A DNA stretch of 64,000 bases from Micractinium sp. NFX-FRZ (lineage: Eukaryota; Chlorophyta; Trebouxiophyceae; Chlorellales; Chlorellaceae): assembly GCA_029339195.1 (NCBI GenBank), contig JAPTJF010000001.1:186001-250000 (forward strand). Direction: 5' to 3'. The stretch's first letter is position 1, and each line of letters begins with the position of its first letter. Below the pieces are notes generated by a model. That model was not told the origin of the DNA and searched no databases. It was given only the letters and a program-made list of their open reading frames with translations. Made by a program: the position numbers and the translations under genes. Shown piece by piece: positions 1-12,584 of this stretch.

Positions 1-3000
1 GAACGCGCATACACACACGCACACACACACACCTGTACCGTGCTCCAGCCATCAATGTCGGCCGCCGATGCCCCCGCTGGTCCCTCGCTGCCGATGCCCA
101 TGACGTCCGATGTGTGCCACCTGCATTCGCCACCAGCGGGGAGGCTCTCGTGCACTGGTCGGCACCAGCTGGCAGCAACAGTCATGGCGCCGGCCTCCAG
201 CTGGGCTGGTACCACCAGAGCAGGGGGCTGCATATGAGGGGGCTGTGTAATCTGCACAGTTAGGCAGGAGGAGGGCGGACGGGGAAGCATGCCCAAGGCA
301 CGGCTGGCAGGGGTGCCCGCCCGCCTCCCTCACCGCTTCGCCAGCTCATATGCCTGCTGCGCCAGGCTTTCATCGTATCGGTTAGTCACGGGAGGCATGC
401 CTGCGCACGAAGCGGCAGCGAAAGCAGCAGCAGCAGCAGCGGAGGCAGACGGTGGCAGCCGCCAGTGATGTAAACTGAGCAGGAGGAGGATAGCGAGTGG
501 GCATGCAGGCAGGTGGGCAGGCAGGTCCTGGGCTGCCCACAGATGCCAAAGCTCTTCCTGGTGCACCGCTGCGGCCCCACCAGCCAGCATCAGTTTGCCT
601 CTGGAGACACAGAGCACCAACCCACTGCGTGCCCACACTGGCACATATTCCACCCACACACACCCACACACCCACGAACCCGGGGCGTACAGCCAGGCCT
701 GCCAGTCCACCGCCGCCACCCCCGGCTCGCCCTGGAAATAGGAGCAGTAAAACTGCCGGAATTCTTCGCTGGTGACGGGGTGGGAGGCGAAGCGGCGCAG
801 GTAGGAGCGAAAGAAGGGCTCAAAGCGGGAGGGGCCACCCGCCGCCTCCTGCAGGTGGTGCATGAAGGCAAAGCCTGCAGGCAAACACAGGAGAAAGAAC
901 AAATGACTCGTTAGTTTCACGATTTCGCGGCGTGCCTCTATTAAATAACGGCGCAGGGGCCAGGCCAGCGCTGCAGAAGTGGCGTGCCATGTAATGCACA
1001 GGAGGGGGTGTGAAGGCGAAAGGTGCGGGGCGGGGCCTGAAGCAGGCAAGGCTGGAGGGAATTGGGCAGCAGGGGGTAGGAGGCCCGAGCGTTGCAAAGT
1101 GCAGGGCATTCGTCGGCTCCCTGGCACACTCCCTAGGGCAGCCCTTCCTTCTGAGGCTGCCCCGCAAGAGAAGCGTGTGCGCCGCGCTTGCCACAGCACC
1201 TTTCTCGTAGGGTATGGCCGACAGCGCCTCGTCCGGATCGATGCCGCCTGTCCAGAATGGGGAGAGGCGTTTTCGAGAAGTGCTGGTTGAGGCGCAGACT
1301 GTTGGGGGTGTGGGCGCACGCGTGGGCTGACGGCGGACACAGAGCAGAACAGGGGATGTGCACGCCGCCGGGCTGGCAGCAGAAGGTGGGCGGGCACGCC
1401 CCAGCCCGCCCACTGCACTACCAATCGTGGACCACAGCAGCAGCAGCAGCAGCAGCGCCCTGCGTGTCAACCCTTGAGTTGATCCACCTCCTCATTGATA
1501 ATCTCACCAGATAAGTCGGGCACCAGAGCTGTGAAGCGGTTGCCAGGCCCAAGCTCTTTCTCCACCGTCTCACGAAGCACCAGCCAGCCCAGCGCCGCTT
1601 GCAGCTGGTACATCTGCGGGCGGCCTCAGCATCAGTGATAGAAACGTCGGGGTGGCGGGCTCAGGAGGAGGCAGACATTGAAGCAAGGTGCTTTGCCTGG
1701 CCGGCCCAGACCCCGCCTTGCTGGCACTGAGTCCGCTCCTCCTTCCCGATCACGCATGAGTGAGTGTGCGCTGTCCTCTTGCCGCACCAGCCAGCGTGTG
1801 CAGCCCGTGCTGCCCTCTTGCCCCACCCTTCTGTCCAATACATCCGCGTGTTCAATCGCCCAGAGCAGCCCTATTGCCTGCTCCCTGCCCGTTCCTCACA
1901 ACCGCCCACACGCTCTCCTCCCTGTCCCTCACAGCCGCCCGCCTGTCCCCCCTGCCCGTCCCTCACAGCCTCCCACCTGCTCCCCTGCCAGGCGCCCCAG
2001 TATCTTCCTCTCCAGGAAGCGGGTGGCCCCCTCGTTCAGCCACAGGTGCTCCCAGCTGGCATTGGTCACCAAGTTGCCTGGGGCAGGCGGGAGCAGAGAG
2101 GAAGCTGAAGAAGAAGAAGAAGCGGAAGAGAGAAGGAAGCAGCACTGCACAAGCAAAGCAGCGTGTTGCCCGGGGGGCGGGCAAGAGCAGAGAGGGGGAA
2201 GTCCGGGAGGGTGGATACTCCTGCCACAGTGCACCCTTGCCGATGTGCATGGCGGCTGGGTACCGCAGTGCCGCAGTGCAGCGCTGGCTGGCACCTTGGC
2301 GGCAGCAACACGCCTTGAGCTGCCTCCCACCTGTCCAGGAGTGAGCAATCTCATGCGCTATGGTCTTGGTCATGGAGCGGTCTCCCGCCAGCAGTGCAGG
2401 CTGCAGGGACAGATGGCAGCAGTAAGTGGTGGTGCTGACTGATGATTCAGCAAAGCCTCGCCATGCTTCCCACAGCTCGGCGCCAGCACAGATGCAGCGG
2501 CAGGCCAGATTTTGTGTCCCAGGCTCTGCCTTTGCGGAGCGAAGGGCATAAGGCCAGCAGGCACACTGTCTGACAGATGAAGCGTCAGGGCAACCGCCGA
2601 CACTTGGTTCCCCGGCTGCAAAGGCAACGGGCATAGGCAGGCACGCATGCATGCATGCAGGCAGGCAGGCATGCAGGCAGGGTGGCGTGTGAGGCGCACT
2701 CACTGTTACAAAGGTGAGGCACCTGCATGGCAATCACGGAAGCAGGCAGGCATAGACTCAGGAGCGGGTGAAGTGGGTGGAGGGCGTTTTAATGGAAGGC
2801 CCAGCCGCACGGTCCTCCAAACAGCTGCCTATCACGCAGCCCCACAAGCAAGCAAGCCGGGCCCCAGCCTGCACGCACTCACGGGTTCTCCATGCCGCCT
2901 GCACAGCACGCACAGCAGCGAGGGGCAGCGCGCAGGCCAAGCTGGGTCAGCCAGGCCAGGCAGAGGGCACACCCCACATTTCTCAAGCGCTCCTGCTGGC

Positions 3001-6000
3001 CTCCCGCCATGCTGAGGCTGGCACCTGCACAGCCGTCGGCGCCACAAAGACACGGCGCGCCAGCCCAGCCGGCACTTGTGCACATCACTTGCACAGCATG
3101 CGCAGCAAGCAGCACAGCATGCAGCACAGCGCAGCGCACCGTAAGGGAAGCTTGGGGGCAGGAGGAGCAGGTCGTAGCGCCCCCACACATACTCCCCCGC
3201 CAGGCCGATGGCCGTCTCCAGAAACTGGGGCGTCTCTGGGGAAAGGGGGAGGTCGAAGGTGGGTGGGTGGGGGAGTGGGTGGTGCGGCCTGGGCTGCTGC
3301 AGGTACACTAAGGCACACCTGGAGGGGGTGCCAAGGCCCCGGCTGGCCTGCATGCAGCACACCAGGGGCTGCATCTGCGGTGCCAAACACGCATATGCAC
3401 CGCAGTGCACCTTCACCTGCAAGCTCTTGAGCCCCCCTGCCTGCGACACTTCAGATTCAAACCAGAAGCACACACTTGCAAGGCCAGCCTCGCCTGCAAA
3501 CTCATATGCCCCCGCCTCCACCATCTCTGGCTCGCTCCACACAGCGCTGATGGGCCCCAGCTCCCGCCGCTCCAGGTGGCCCACCGCCAGGGCAAGCAGG
3601 TAGGAGGGGATGGGCACCGCCTGCCTGCATGGCAACCACGTTCGTGTAGTCGCTCAGCAGTCCGCTGGTGTGCAGCAGCAGCAAGGGGATGCGCACCGCA
3701 TGCCTGCATGGCAGCAGTGTTCGTGTAGTTGCCAACTGTTTTCTGTTGTGCAGCAGCAGCGCCACCGGGAGCCAGCAGGTGGAGGGGCTTGGCACCTCCC
3801 ACCAGTGGGAGGGCCGTAGGGCGGGGGCGGCAGCCACGCTGGGGAGGGGGAGCTGAGTGAGCCCTGATCAGGGCAGGGGGGCGCACAGCACGCATAGCGC
3901 GCACCACGCGTGGGCAGCCGGGGGCGAAGGGCAGGTCCGGCAGGCAACAGCCCTGTTTGGGTGCTACACCGTTGGCAACTGACTTAGGCTGAGTGAGCCT
4001 TGATCAGGGGAGGGCAGGGTGCACTTAGTACAGGCCACGTGTGGAGAGTAGGGAGCGCAGGGCAGGTCCGGCCGGAAACAGCCCTGCTGCAGGTGCGGCA
4101 CTGCTGGAATTTCAACAATGGCTGTCACGACCTGGGGCTCCCCGCCGTGCCTTCCCCCACCTGAAACTGTACACCCAAGTGCCGGGCTTGGCTCTGGGCG
4201 CAACGTGCTCCAGCCTCCCTTCACCTGCAGAGGAAAGGGGGAGGCTGAATGAGAACCTTTTGGGCCGACAAAGCACGTGCTGTTGCCCACGCTTGTATGC
4301 AGGTCCCTGATGCGCGGCAGGCACTGCAGGCCAGTGAAATGTGCAGCCAGCCCTGCCACCTGCAGATTGCCTGCAGATGCCAGCAGCACCAACCTGCACC
4401 GTTGCCCCTGCCACACCCTGCGAGCCTCCCTGGCCTCCCTCACCGCACGTGCCAGCACCACCGGCCTCCCCTCCCTCCTCGCCGTCCTCCTCCGCTGGCA
4501 CGGCGCTCATCAGGGCCCGCAGCGCACGTGGCACGCGCACCGCGGCGGTGAAAGTGAACTTGGCGGCAGGGGCATCCTGGCAGGGCAGGATGGACCTGCA
4601 GTCGGCAGGAGGAGGACGTCCTTGAGAGAGTGCTGGGTGTGGGTGTGGGAGGCGAGCAGGCGGGCAGGGAGGCAGGCAGGCTCGGGGGAAAGCAGGGTGT
4701 GGTGCCACGCTGCGACCACAGCACACAGGCCATGGAGTGGATTCGTGCACAGGCAGCGGAAGCCCTGCCGCCAGCTTGAACCAAACCACATGCAGCATGA
4801 AAAGAGGGGGGCGGCCGGGAGTGAGAACAATTGCAGGCAGGCATGCGGCCCTGCCCACCTGGCATGGATGGCCTGGCACTGTGTGAAGAGGTAAGGGTGC
4901 TGCTTGCCTGCCGTCTGCTCCGGGCACAGCCACTGCACGGCGCTTGCCTGCGGGGAGGTAGCAAAGGCCAGCCCCACCCGCATCTGTGTGCCTGCCGGGA
5001 TACCGGGGGGCAGCGCGACGGCCAGCCGCCTGCCCAGCACACCGTGAGGCTCCTCCAGCCTGAACTGTGCAGCTGCAGGAGCACATGCCAAGGAGCACAT
5101 GCCCAAGAGGGTGGTGGCAAAAGGGAGCCGTCAGCGAGAGAAGTAAGCGGGCACATGCTTTGTGAGAGACAGCATTGGCAATGGATAGGGGATCTGATCG
5201 GATCATGCAGGCTGCCTGCTGCCTCTTTCCAACAGATAAGGCTGCCTCAATGTGGCAGCGCTGCTTTGGCACACTCGGGTGGCAGCTGCAGGGATGCGCT
5301 GGGCACGGCGGGGCGGCCCCTAGCCAGCTGCCCTTCCTGGCTTACGCTCTCCAGCCCGAGCCACTTATTGGCCTACCCCCTTACAGCCTACAGGCCTGGC
5401 CCCTTGCTGCCCACCTGCGCCGTCCACAGTGATGTTGCTGATGCGCAGGTCGCAGGATGTGTCCAGCGCCAGCTCAGCCACCCCCTCCTGCCGCACCGCA
5501 ACTGTGTGCTGCGGGGAGGCGAAGGCGGCAGTTGGGGGGCCTGAGCGGGCTGTGCTTTCTGTGTCACCGACATGCTGGGGCAGACACTACGAAGCAATGC
5601 ATTACGCGGATCTGCGTAGACCTGCTGCCCCCCTGTGTCCCGCTGCTGCTGCCAGAACAAACACCCTCAGCATGCCCAGCAGCGCAGCATGCCAGGGCTG
5701 GGCCCTGTACCTCTCTACCCCACCTCTACATATCCGCTCAGCACCCGATTCTCAAAGTCAACATCCAGCTCTGCGGTGGTACAGAGTGGAAAAACGTACA
5801 GATAAGACTACAGCTAAGGCGAATGGGCAGCGTGTGTGGCAGCAGCAAAGCAGGGGGGCCAGTTGGGTGCCACTCGGCCGTGCACACCAGGAGACCGCAG
5901 GCGGGGGAGCATGTATGTGGAGTGACGCGGCATTGCCTGAAGTGCAGGTAACTTGGCAGCAGCTGATCAGCTTGCACTTGAGCGTGCTCACCTATGTCGG

Positions 6001-6121
6001 AGTGCGTCACAGCAGCGTCCTGGAAGTTGGAAAGCGTAGAGTGGTCGATGAGCCACCGATGCTGCGCAGCCGGCATGGCAGCAGTGGCGGCGGCGGCGGC
6101 GGGGCTATCCGCGGTGGCCAT
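1..6121 (-). CDS. LTA4H: Leukotriene A4 hydrolase-type M1 aminopeptidase (3' end cut by window edge)
   Basis: Zinc metallopeptidase of family M1, LTA4H/aminopeptidase B branch; removes N-terminal residues from peptides, and in animals also hydrolyses the epoxide of leukotriene A4. I join 17 exons (5992-6121, 5724-5770, 5415-5508, 4859-5072, 4444-4595, 4161-4224, 3494-3624, 3140-3235, 2883-2898, 2704-2722, 2331-2400, 1977-2077, 1472-1613, 1200-1247, 680-874, 334-400, 33-120), all in phase, giving 558 codons before the edge. Visible are the GGMEN exopeptidase motif (about residue 310), HEIAH with the third zinc ligand in WLNEG 18 residues later (about 337-360), the PYEKG motif, and DWxAWLYxPG at the start of the helical C-terminal domain. 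The end of that domain lies outside the window. No signal peptide, so probably cytosolic. Intron 7 has a GC donor. It is divergent from the GH9 gene at 7111. Confidence 0.95.
11..32. repeat. CA dinucleotide microsatellite
   Basis: Short CA run with one interruption, just inside the last visible intron of the LTA4H gene. Confidence 0.8.
3608..4090. repeat. Local tandem duplications at the exon 7 / intron 6 junction of LTA4H
   Basis: Two direct duplications lie side by side. A 44-base stretch at 3608-3651, which contains the first bases of exon 7, recurs with few changes at 3686-3729. A longer unit starting at 3854 recurs at 3990, and its far end at 3929-3955 recurs at 4060-4085, an offset of about 131-136 bases. 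The second copy of the exon 7 start is not used in the model. Confidence 0.7.
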
Positions 6122-7110
6122 GAGCGAGCTGGCGCCGCTGCCTAGCTCCTCTTATGGATGCTACCGACAAAATGCGGAAGCTGTCGGGCGGGTCGCCACT
6201 GGGCTCCTGGGCGGAGCTCAGTGGCTCACTTGCCACGTGCTGGCTGGCGGGCCACTGCGATGGTGCGAACCGCACTTTGAACTTGGAATATGAATCCATT
6301 GCGCTGGCGCAACGGATAGCCAACGGGCGACCTGCAACGATGCATAGCATGGATGCCCAGGTCGGCGGCAGCTGCCGCCGCTCATGCCGCCGAAGGTAAA
6401 ATGTTGATATTCAGGTAGGGCCCACGCAGCGCCTCCACGTCTCGGTAGGCTTTGAAAGCTCTTTGTGAAAGTATTTCGTGTGTCACCTTACCAAGTCCTA
6501 CCTTGATTGGCGGGCAGCAGGCGCCGTTGCTGCCAGGGTGGGCACCCCGGCGTGTTGCCTCAAATTGGGATGGTGGGCACCCTGGCACACTGTTTGATGG
6601 ACTGAGAAGGCTGGCCTGGGAGAGATCAAACTGCAAGTCGTTTGATCATGACCCTCTGGGCGGCTCTCTGCACCTGGACAGTGGTGACATCATGCCGCCG
6701 CCGACTTGTGCTGGTGCTGTGGTCGATACTGCATGAAGGCGCGAGGGCACACCGCAACACCACATCAATAATATGAGAGGTTGGGCGTGGATAGGCTAAG
6801 AGTGATGCCAAGTGAAGAGGCCAGATATGTGTGCATGCTCTTTCATCCTGCTCACGCCCTCGAGCTGTCCTGCTAAAACTCATCTGCCGCTGCCGCTGAC
6901 GTGGATGCCCTTCCGTTCGCGGTTCGTATCTGCCGTGCCGACTGTTGCGAATGCTCTCATCGGCTCCTCACATGCATCTGTTACCGAATAGGCAGCTCCG
7001 GCCCCGACTTGAGTGCCGGAACGGCACAAAGGCGCACTGAGCTCACGAGCTCCGTCATCACTTAGCCGCTGCCAGGCTGCCTGCTCGCTTGGCGGTCGCC
7101 TGCAGAAGAC
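6122..7110. promoter_or_regulatory. Divergent intergenic region between LTA4H and GH9 genes
   Basis: About 990 bases between two divergent starts, so it should hold both promoters and 5' leaders. I see no further coding exon, no RNA gene and no clear TATA element. Its GC content looks lower than in the flanking exons. Confidence 0.5.
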
Positions 7111-10100
7111 ATGGCCTCCAGCTGCGGCCTCCGGACAGTGGTGGGCCTCCTTCTGGCTGCGACGTGAGCGCTGCCCGCCCTCTGACGTTTGCCGCCTTGA
7201 TGTTCGAGAGCGCCGAAACTGCCAACACGTCTGTTTTGTGGGTGCGGCAGGCCGCCGCCGGCTGCACGCTGCGCGGCGCCCCGCCGCAAGCAGCGCCGTG
7301 TCCCACACCTGCTGCAGGGTCGCTCATGCTGCCCTGGAGGCCGTCAACACGCCGTGGCCCACAATGGAGCTCACTCAAAAGGACTATAGGGGCAGGTGAA
7401 TCAAGAGAAGCACGCCCAGGGGAGGGGCGACACTGCCAGCTGCTGCCACCAGCAGGCTGCTTATCATCAGCCTGACAGACGACGAGCAACACCGCCCCGC
7501 CCCTCACCCTCTCTCTGTTGAAGCCACTCTCGACACGCCCCTCTGCGGTGCCCCATGCCCCATGCCCTGGGATGCGTGCAGGATGAATCGTTGGATCACT
7601 TACGACAGCAATACCACTATCGGGGTGCACTTCACAGTGGCGCCCTCTGGCGCTGCCCAGGCCCTCGACCCTGGCATTTACACAATTAGCAGCACGGGGG
7701 GTGAGCAGGGCAGGCACCTCAGGCAGGGTGGGGACCAGGGCTGGGGAGGGGAGGCGTGCAGCCAGGACACTCTGCCGCGCCGCGCCGGCGCCACCAGTCC
7801 GTTTGCCTGGTTGGCCTCTCGCGCCCTTGTGCACTCGCAATTGAATTGGGGGCCCTCTTGTCATCACCCGTGTGCCCCTCCCCGCCGCCCTCCCCTGCTG
7901 CGCAGACCCCGCTTACGCCACCCCCCGCCGCCCCACCGCCGTCGCCTACCGCTCCCGAGCCCTGTGCGCCCCGCTCTACCCCACAGCCGAGGAATTCAGC
8001 GCCCCGGAAGTCCGGTTTGGCTACCACGCTTTCCTCCTGCTGCCTGCTCCACTCAAGAGCGGTGCCATCTACACAGTGACGGTGGCCCGCTGGGGCGGCC
8101 TGGCGCAGGGCGCAAGCCTGAGCCTGCAAGTGGACGAGGCCGAGCAGCTCAACACCAACATACGAGTCAACCAAGTGCGCGCGCGCGTGTGTGTGTGTGT
8201 GTGTGTGCTCCGGCGGGCCGGGGCAGGAACCACGTGGCACATGCATTTTATGTCGCTGGCGGTGGGTTGGGTGCCCTTCCACCCAACTCACATCTGCACC
8301 TGCTACCCCCCTGGCCTGTATCGCCCCCCTGGCCCTCACCATCCCTCGCCACCTTCTCCCCCCGCCAACGGCCCCCTGTTCCGTTGCAGGTGGGATACCC
8401 CCTCACCGGCAGCAAGCGCGCATTTGTGGGCGCCTTCCTCGGCTCCCTCACTGCCGCCGCACCCCACCAGATCGCCTGCCTGGAGCTGCCCTCCACCTCC
8501 TTCACTGTGGAGGACGCAGTTAGCGGCCAGGTGGTGTTCTCAGGTGGGTACAGGAGGGGGCGGGAGATGGGTGGGGCGGTAACGTAGTCGGCGGGTGGGT
8601 GGTGTGGCCGGGGGGGCATGCACGGCACCACGCGGACGAGTGGGTGAGGGTTGTGCGGACATCAGGGCTGGGTGGGAGGCACAGCACAAGGCGACCTCTG
8701 TCGGGGCATGCACAAGGCTCTTGTACACTTATCCACTCGTACTGCCCATGCACCCCGCCCCATGGCGCACCTGCCCCTGGCATCCCCCACACCCACCCTC
8801 GTCCGTCCCCCCCCGCTGCGCCGGCAGGCACCGCTGCCTCCGCTTCCAACGGCACGCTGGACCCCTACACCGGCCAGAAGGTGTGGCTCCTCGACTTCTC
8901 CACGCTTTCCACTCCAGGGCGCTACCACGTGCGCGTGCCGGGGCTGGGCGTCAGCCACGCCTTCCTCGTGTCAGCAGACGCCTGGCGCCCCCTGCTGGGC
9001 GTGCTGGCACGTGGGCTGTACGGCCAGCGGGACGGCGACCCCCTGGATCCAGCCTACCTGGCCCCCTTCACCCGCCAAGAGACGTGCCACCAGGCGGGCG
9101 GCGAGCCGCTGCCGGTGCCGCCCCCGAAGACGTTCACCGACCGCTTTGGGGTGCCCAACGCTCAGACCACGCTGCAGAGCCCGTACTGGCTGCCGCAGGT
9201 GTGTGGGGGTGGGTGGGAGGGTGGGGTTGAACGGGGTACTGGCAGACACCTGCGCGGGGGGTGCTGATGTACTGTGTGCCAAAGGTGAGAGCATGGGGAA
9301 GGCTGTGCAGCCCCAACTGGGTGCCGGATCTACTGATTTACTACAAACCATGTGCTCTGCCCTGCTGCTGTGTGCTTGCAGGGCGACGCCAACATGTCGA
9401 TGCCCATCCAAGGGGGGCACCACGATGCCGGGGACTGGGCCAAGTACACGGTCAACAGGTGAGCAGCCGGTGTGTGCACATCAAGCACACATTCAGCAGG
9501 AGGGAGAGGGAGGTTGCAACGACTGCTTGCACATGAAGCTTGAAGGCACGGCGCTGAGGGGTGACCGCGGTGCAGACGACTGGTCGGGCTGCTCAAATCA
9601 ACACTTCAGGCTTGGGGGAGGCGCAGCGCATGTGCACACCCCAAGCAAGAGCATGCACGCCGCACGCCGCACTCGGCAACAGACACCTTACGTGGCTGCT
9701 GGCAGCAACTTGCATTGACGTTCTGCTGCTTCCTCCTTACCATCTGTGTGCCCTCGTGCCCCCCTTCCCGCCCTCCACGTCAGCGCCACGTTCGTGGCCA
9801 CCCTGCTCAACTCCCTGGAGGTGCTGGGGGCAACCATGGACGACCTGCCGCTGCCCTGGGCTGGCAACTCGGTCCCAGATCTGCTCGAGGTGAGGGCGCA
9901 GGCAGACTGGCAGGCAGGCGAGTTTGGGTAGGCAGCTAGGCAGAAAGATAGGCACGCAGATGGTGTGGCAGGCGGTTGGGCAGGCAGGACGGATACTGAC
10001 GGGGAGACCAGGCAGGGCAGGCAGGGCGGCTTGGCTTGTTTTATTAGCCAGCAGCGCGCTCGTGCTGCCATCGCGCACTGCCGCTGCCTCAGCTGCGGCC

Positions 10101-12236
10101 TGGCTGCGTCCACGCTCCCCCTACGCCGCTGCCTGCCTGCCTGCCTGCCTGCCTGCACACACCCTGCCCTGCTCCCCTCCGGCCTGCTGCCTGGGCTGCA
10201 GGTGGCCGCCTTCGAGCTCCAGTTTCTCCAGGTGTGTAACTGGGGTGGCCACGTGGGCACAGCTGCGATGCAGCCCTGACGGGTGCTGTCTGCCAGCACC
10301 AGAATCACAAGCATACAGTTTCAGGCCCCATCCTGCCTCGGGGAGGGACCTGCCCGATGGCCTTGCTGTGTGAGCGCCACGGGTGCTCGGAAACGAGGCG
10401 CTGCTGCTGCTAGTGAAGTGAGCTTTCTTGCTGCTGCGACCCCTTGCGGCGCAGGGCATGCAAGACCCCACCGACGGCGGCGTGCACTGCATCCTCAAGT
10501 TCAACGACGACGAGGCCAACCAGTGCATCAAGTACGAGGAAGACGACCCGAGGGCCTCACGGAAGCGCAGCCTGTGGCCCAAGGACACCACCTGTACCGC
10601 CCAGGTGTGTGTCTGTGGTGGGAGGGGGGAGAGCGGTACAAAGGGCGGGGCAGTACCGAGGGAGGGGTCGTGTCGAGAGGCGGCGGCGGCGCGTTGGCAT
10701 GGCATGCAAGCCAGCAGACACAAGTGCGAGGCAGCTGTGGCCCCCCTCACACCCAGCTTCCAGCCTTGAGCCTGTAGCCATCAGCCACGCTGCGTGTTAC
10801 CGCATGGCCTACTTGCCCAGCTGACCACTGCCCGCCCGTCTCCCTGCCCCCCACCCTCCACCCTCGCAGTTTGCTGGAGCCATGGCCCGTGCCGCACGCT
10901 CCCCGCTGATGAAGCAGTTCTACCCACAGGCAGCGGCCCGCTACCTTGACCGTGCCAAGCAGGCTTGGGCTTACCTCGCAAGATACGCGCCCTGGGGTGC
11001 GCCGCCGCCGGTGGTGCTGTTGCTGCGCTGCAGCATGGCCCTCGTGCTGGGTGGGGGGCCCCTCCTTGCGCAGCATCGGCATGGTCCCAACGACCCTGTG
11101 CCGCCTGCTTTTTTTGAAGCTTATGGTAGCTTTAAGTTCTCCCTGGCCCCCTGCCAGGCGCCCTGTGCTGGCACCACTACGGGTGCCGTGACCTGGTGAC
11201 CACCGCCGAAGCCACGCCGCCGGGGTGGTGGAGGACCTACAACTGCAGCGACTCCAGGGGCGACCACTCGCACGACGAGCGCCTGTGGGCGGCCCTCGAG
11301 CTGTATGCCGCCACGGGAGAGGTGTGTGTGCTCTGTGTGCTGTGGGGGCCGTGGGGGCTGGCCTGCGGGCTGTGAGGGTTGGTGGAGCTGTTGTGGTGTG
11401 AGCTGCGGGCGTGCAGGTGTGTGGTGTGTCCTGCCACTGGAAACGTGCGAGCGGTATGGGCTCTTGAGGGGTGACAGTGTGGGCTGTGGGGCTGTGCTGT
11501 GGCAATTGTGCAGCAGCGATTGTGCTGTGTGGGCTATGCGGGCCATGTGGTCCGTGGGGGCTGCACTTGCAGGTGTGTGCTGTACGCTGGCATTGGGAAG
11601 CTGTGTGCGAGGTTGCTGTGGTGGATGGGGGGCTGCCTGTGTGGCCCCGTGCAGGCCAAGGTGGAGCACCTCGAGGGCCCATCCCTTCTCTTGCGCAGCT
11701 CGCTGTATGCCGTGCGAAGGATCCAGCCCATGCTGAGGAGGGTGCCAGCGCCCTGCGTATGTTTGTGCTCACCTGCTGCCGCCCCCCGATTGCCGTAAGC
11801 CTTGTTCCTCCCATTTCTTCCTCCCCTCCAGGCCGCCTATCACACGCACTTCCTGCAGCAGCACTGCCCGCGCTTCCGCTACTGGGTGAGCACAGCGGGG
11901 CTGGCAGGGGGCGGCCGGGCGGCTTGTGGAGGCAGCGGTAGGTGGGCAGTTGGTGAAGGGCTGATGGTGGGGGGGCAGCTTGTGGAGAGCTGTGGACTGG
12001 CACACCCTCCTGGATAGCGCTGGCTGAGGGTTGTACGCAACACAGCTGAAAAGTGACGCCTCCTCTCCCATTTCCTGCCCTCCTCCCCCCCCACTTTGAG
12101 CAACCAGGGATGGGTGGTGCTGCCAGCCAGCTACGGTGAGTGCGTGTACAACTCATGGGGCAGGACAGGTGTTTGGCCACCCGGGGGAGGCTGCACGCTG
12201 TGCAGGGTGCCGGGGCTTGCGAGTGCAGATGCCACG

Positions 12237-12284
<48 letters not shown>

Positions 12285-12551
12285 GTTGTGCTCGAGGTGT
12301 GAGTAGCGCTTGCAGTGTGAGGACGCACAGCGGCTGGGCCATGGCTGACAGACATTGGTGTGCTGTGCTGCCCTGCCACTGCAACAGGGCTGGCAACCAT
12401 TTCGTACGCACATCTTGCCAAGCAAGCCGCCGCGGGAGTCGCTGGCGCGCGGCAGGTGAGCGGGCATGAGTGGCACAGCACGCGTTGGCCCAGGCAGGAG
12501 GTGTGCAAGCCCGGGGCTTTTGCTGCACCCTGAAAGGCTCCCCGCCCGCTT

Positions 12552-12584
<33 letters not shown>

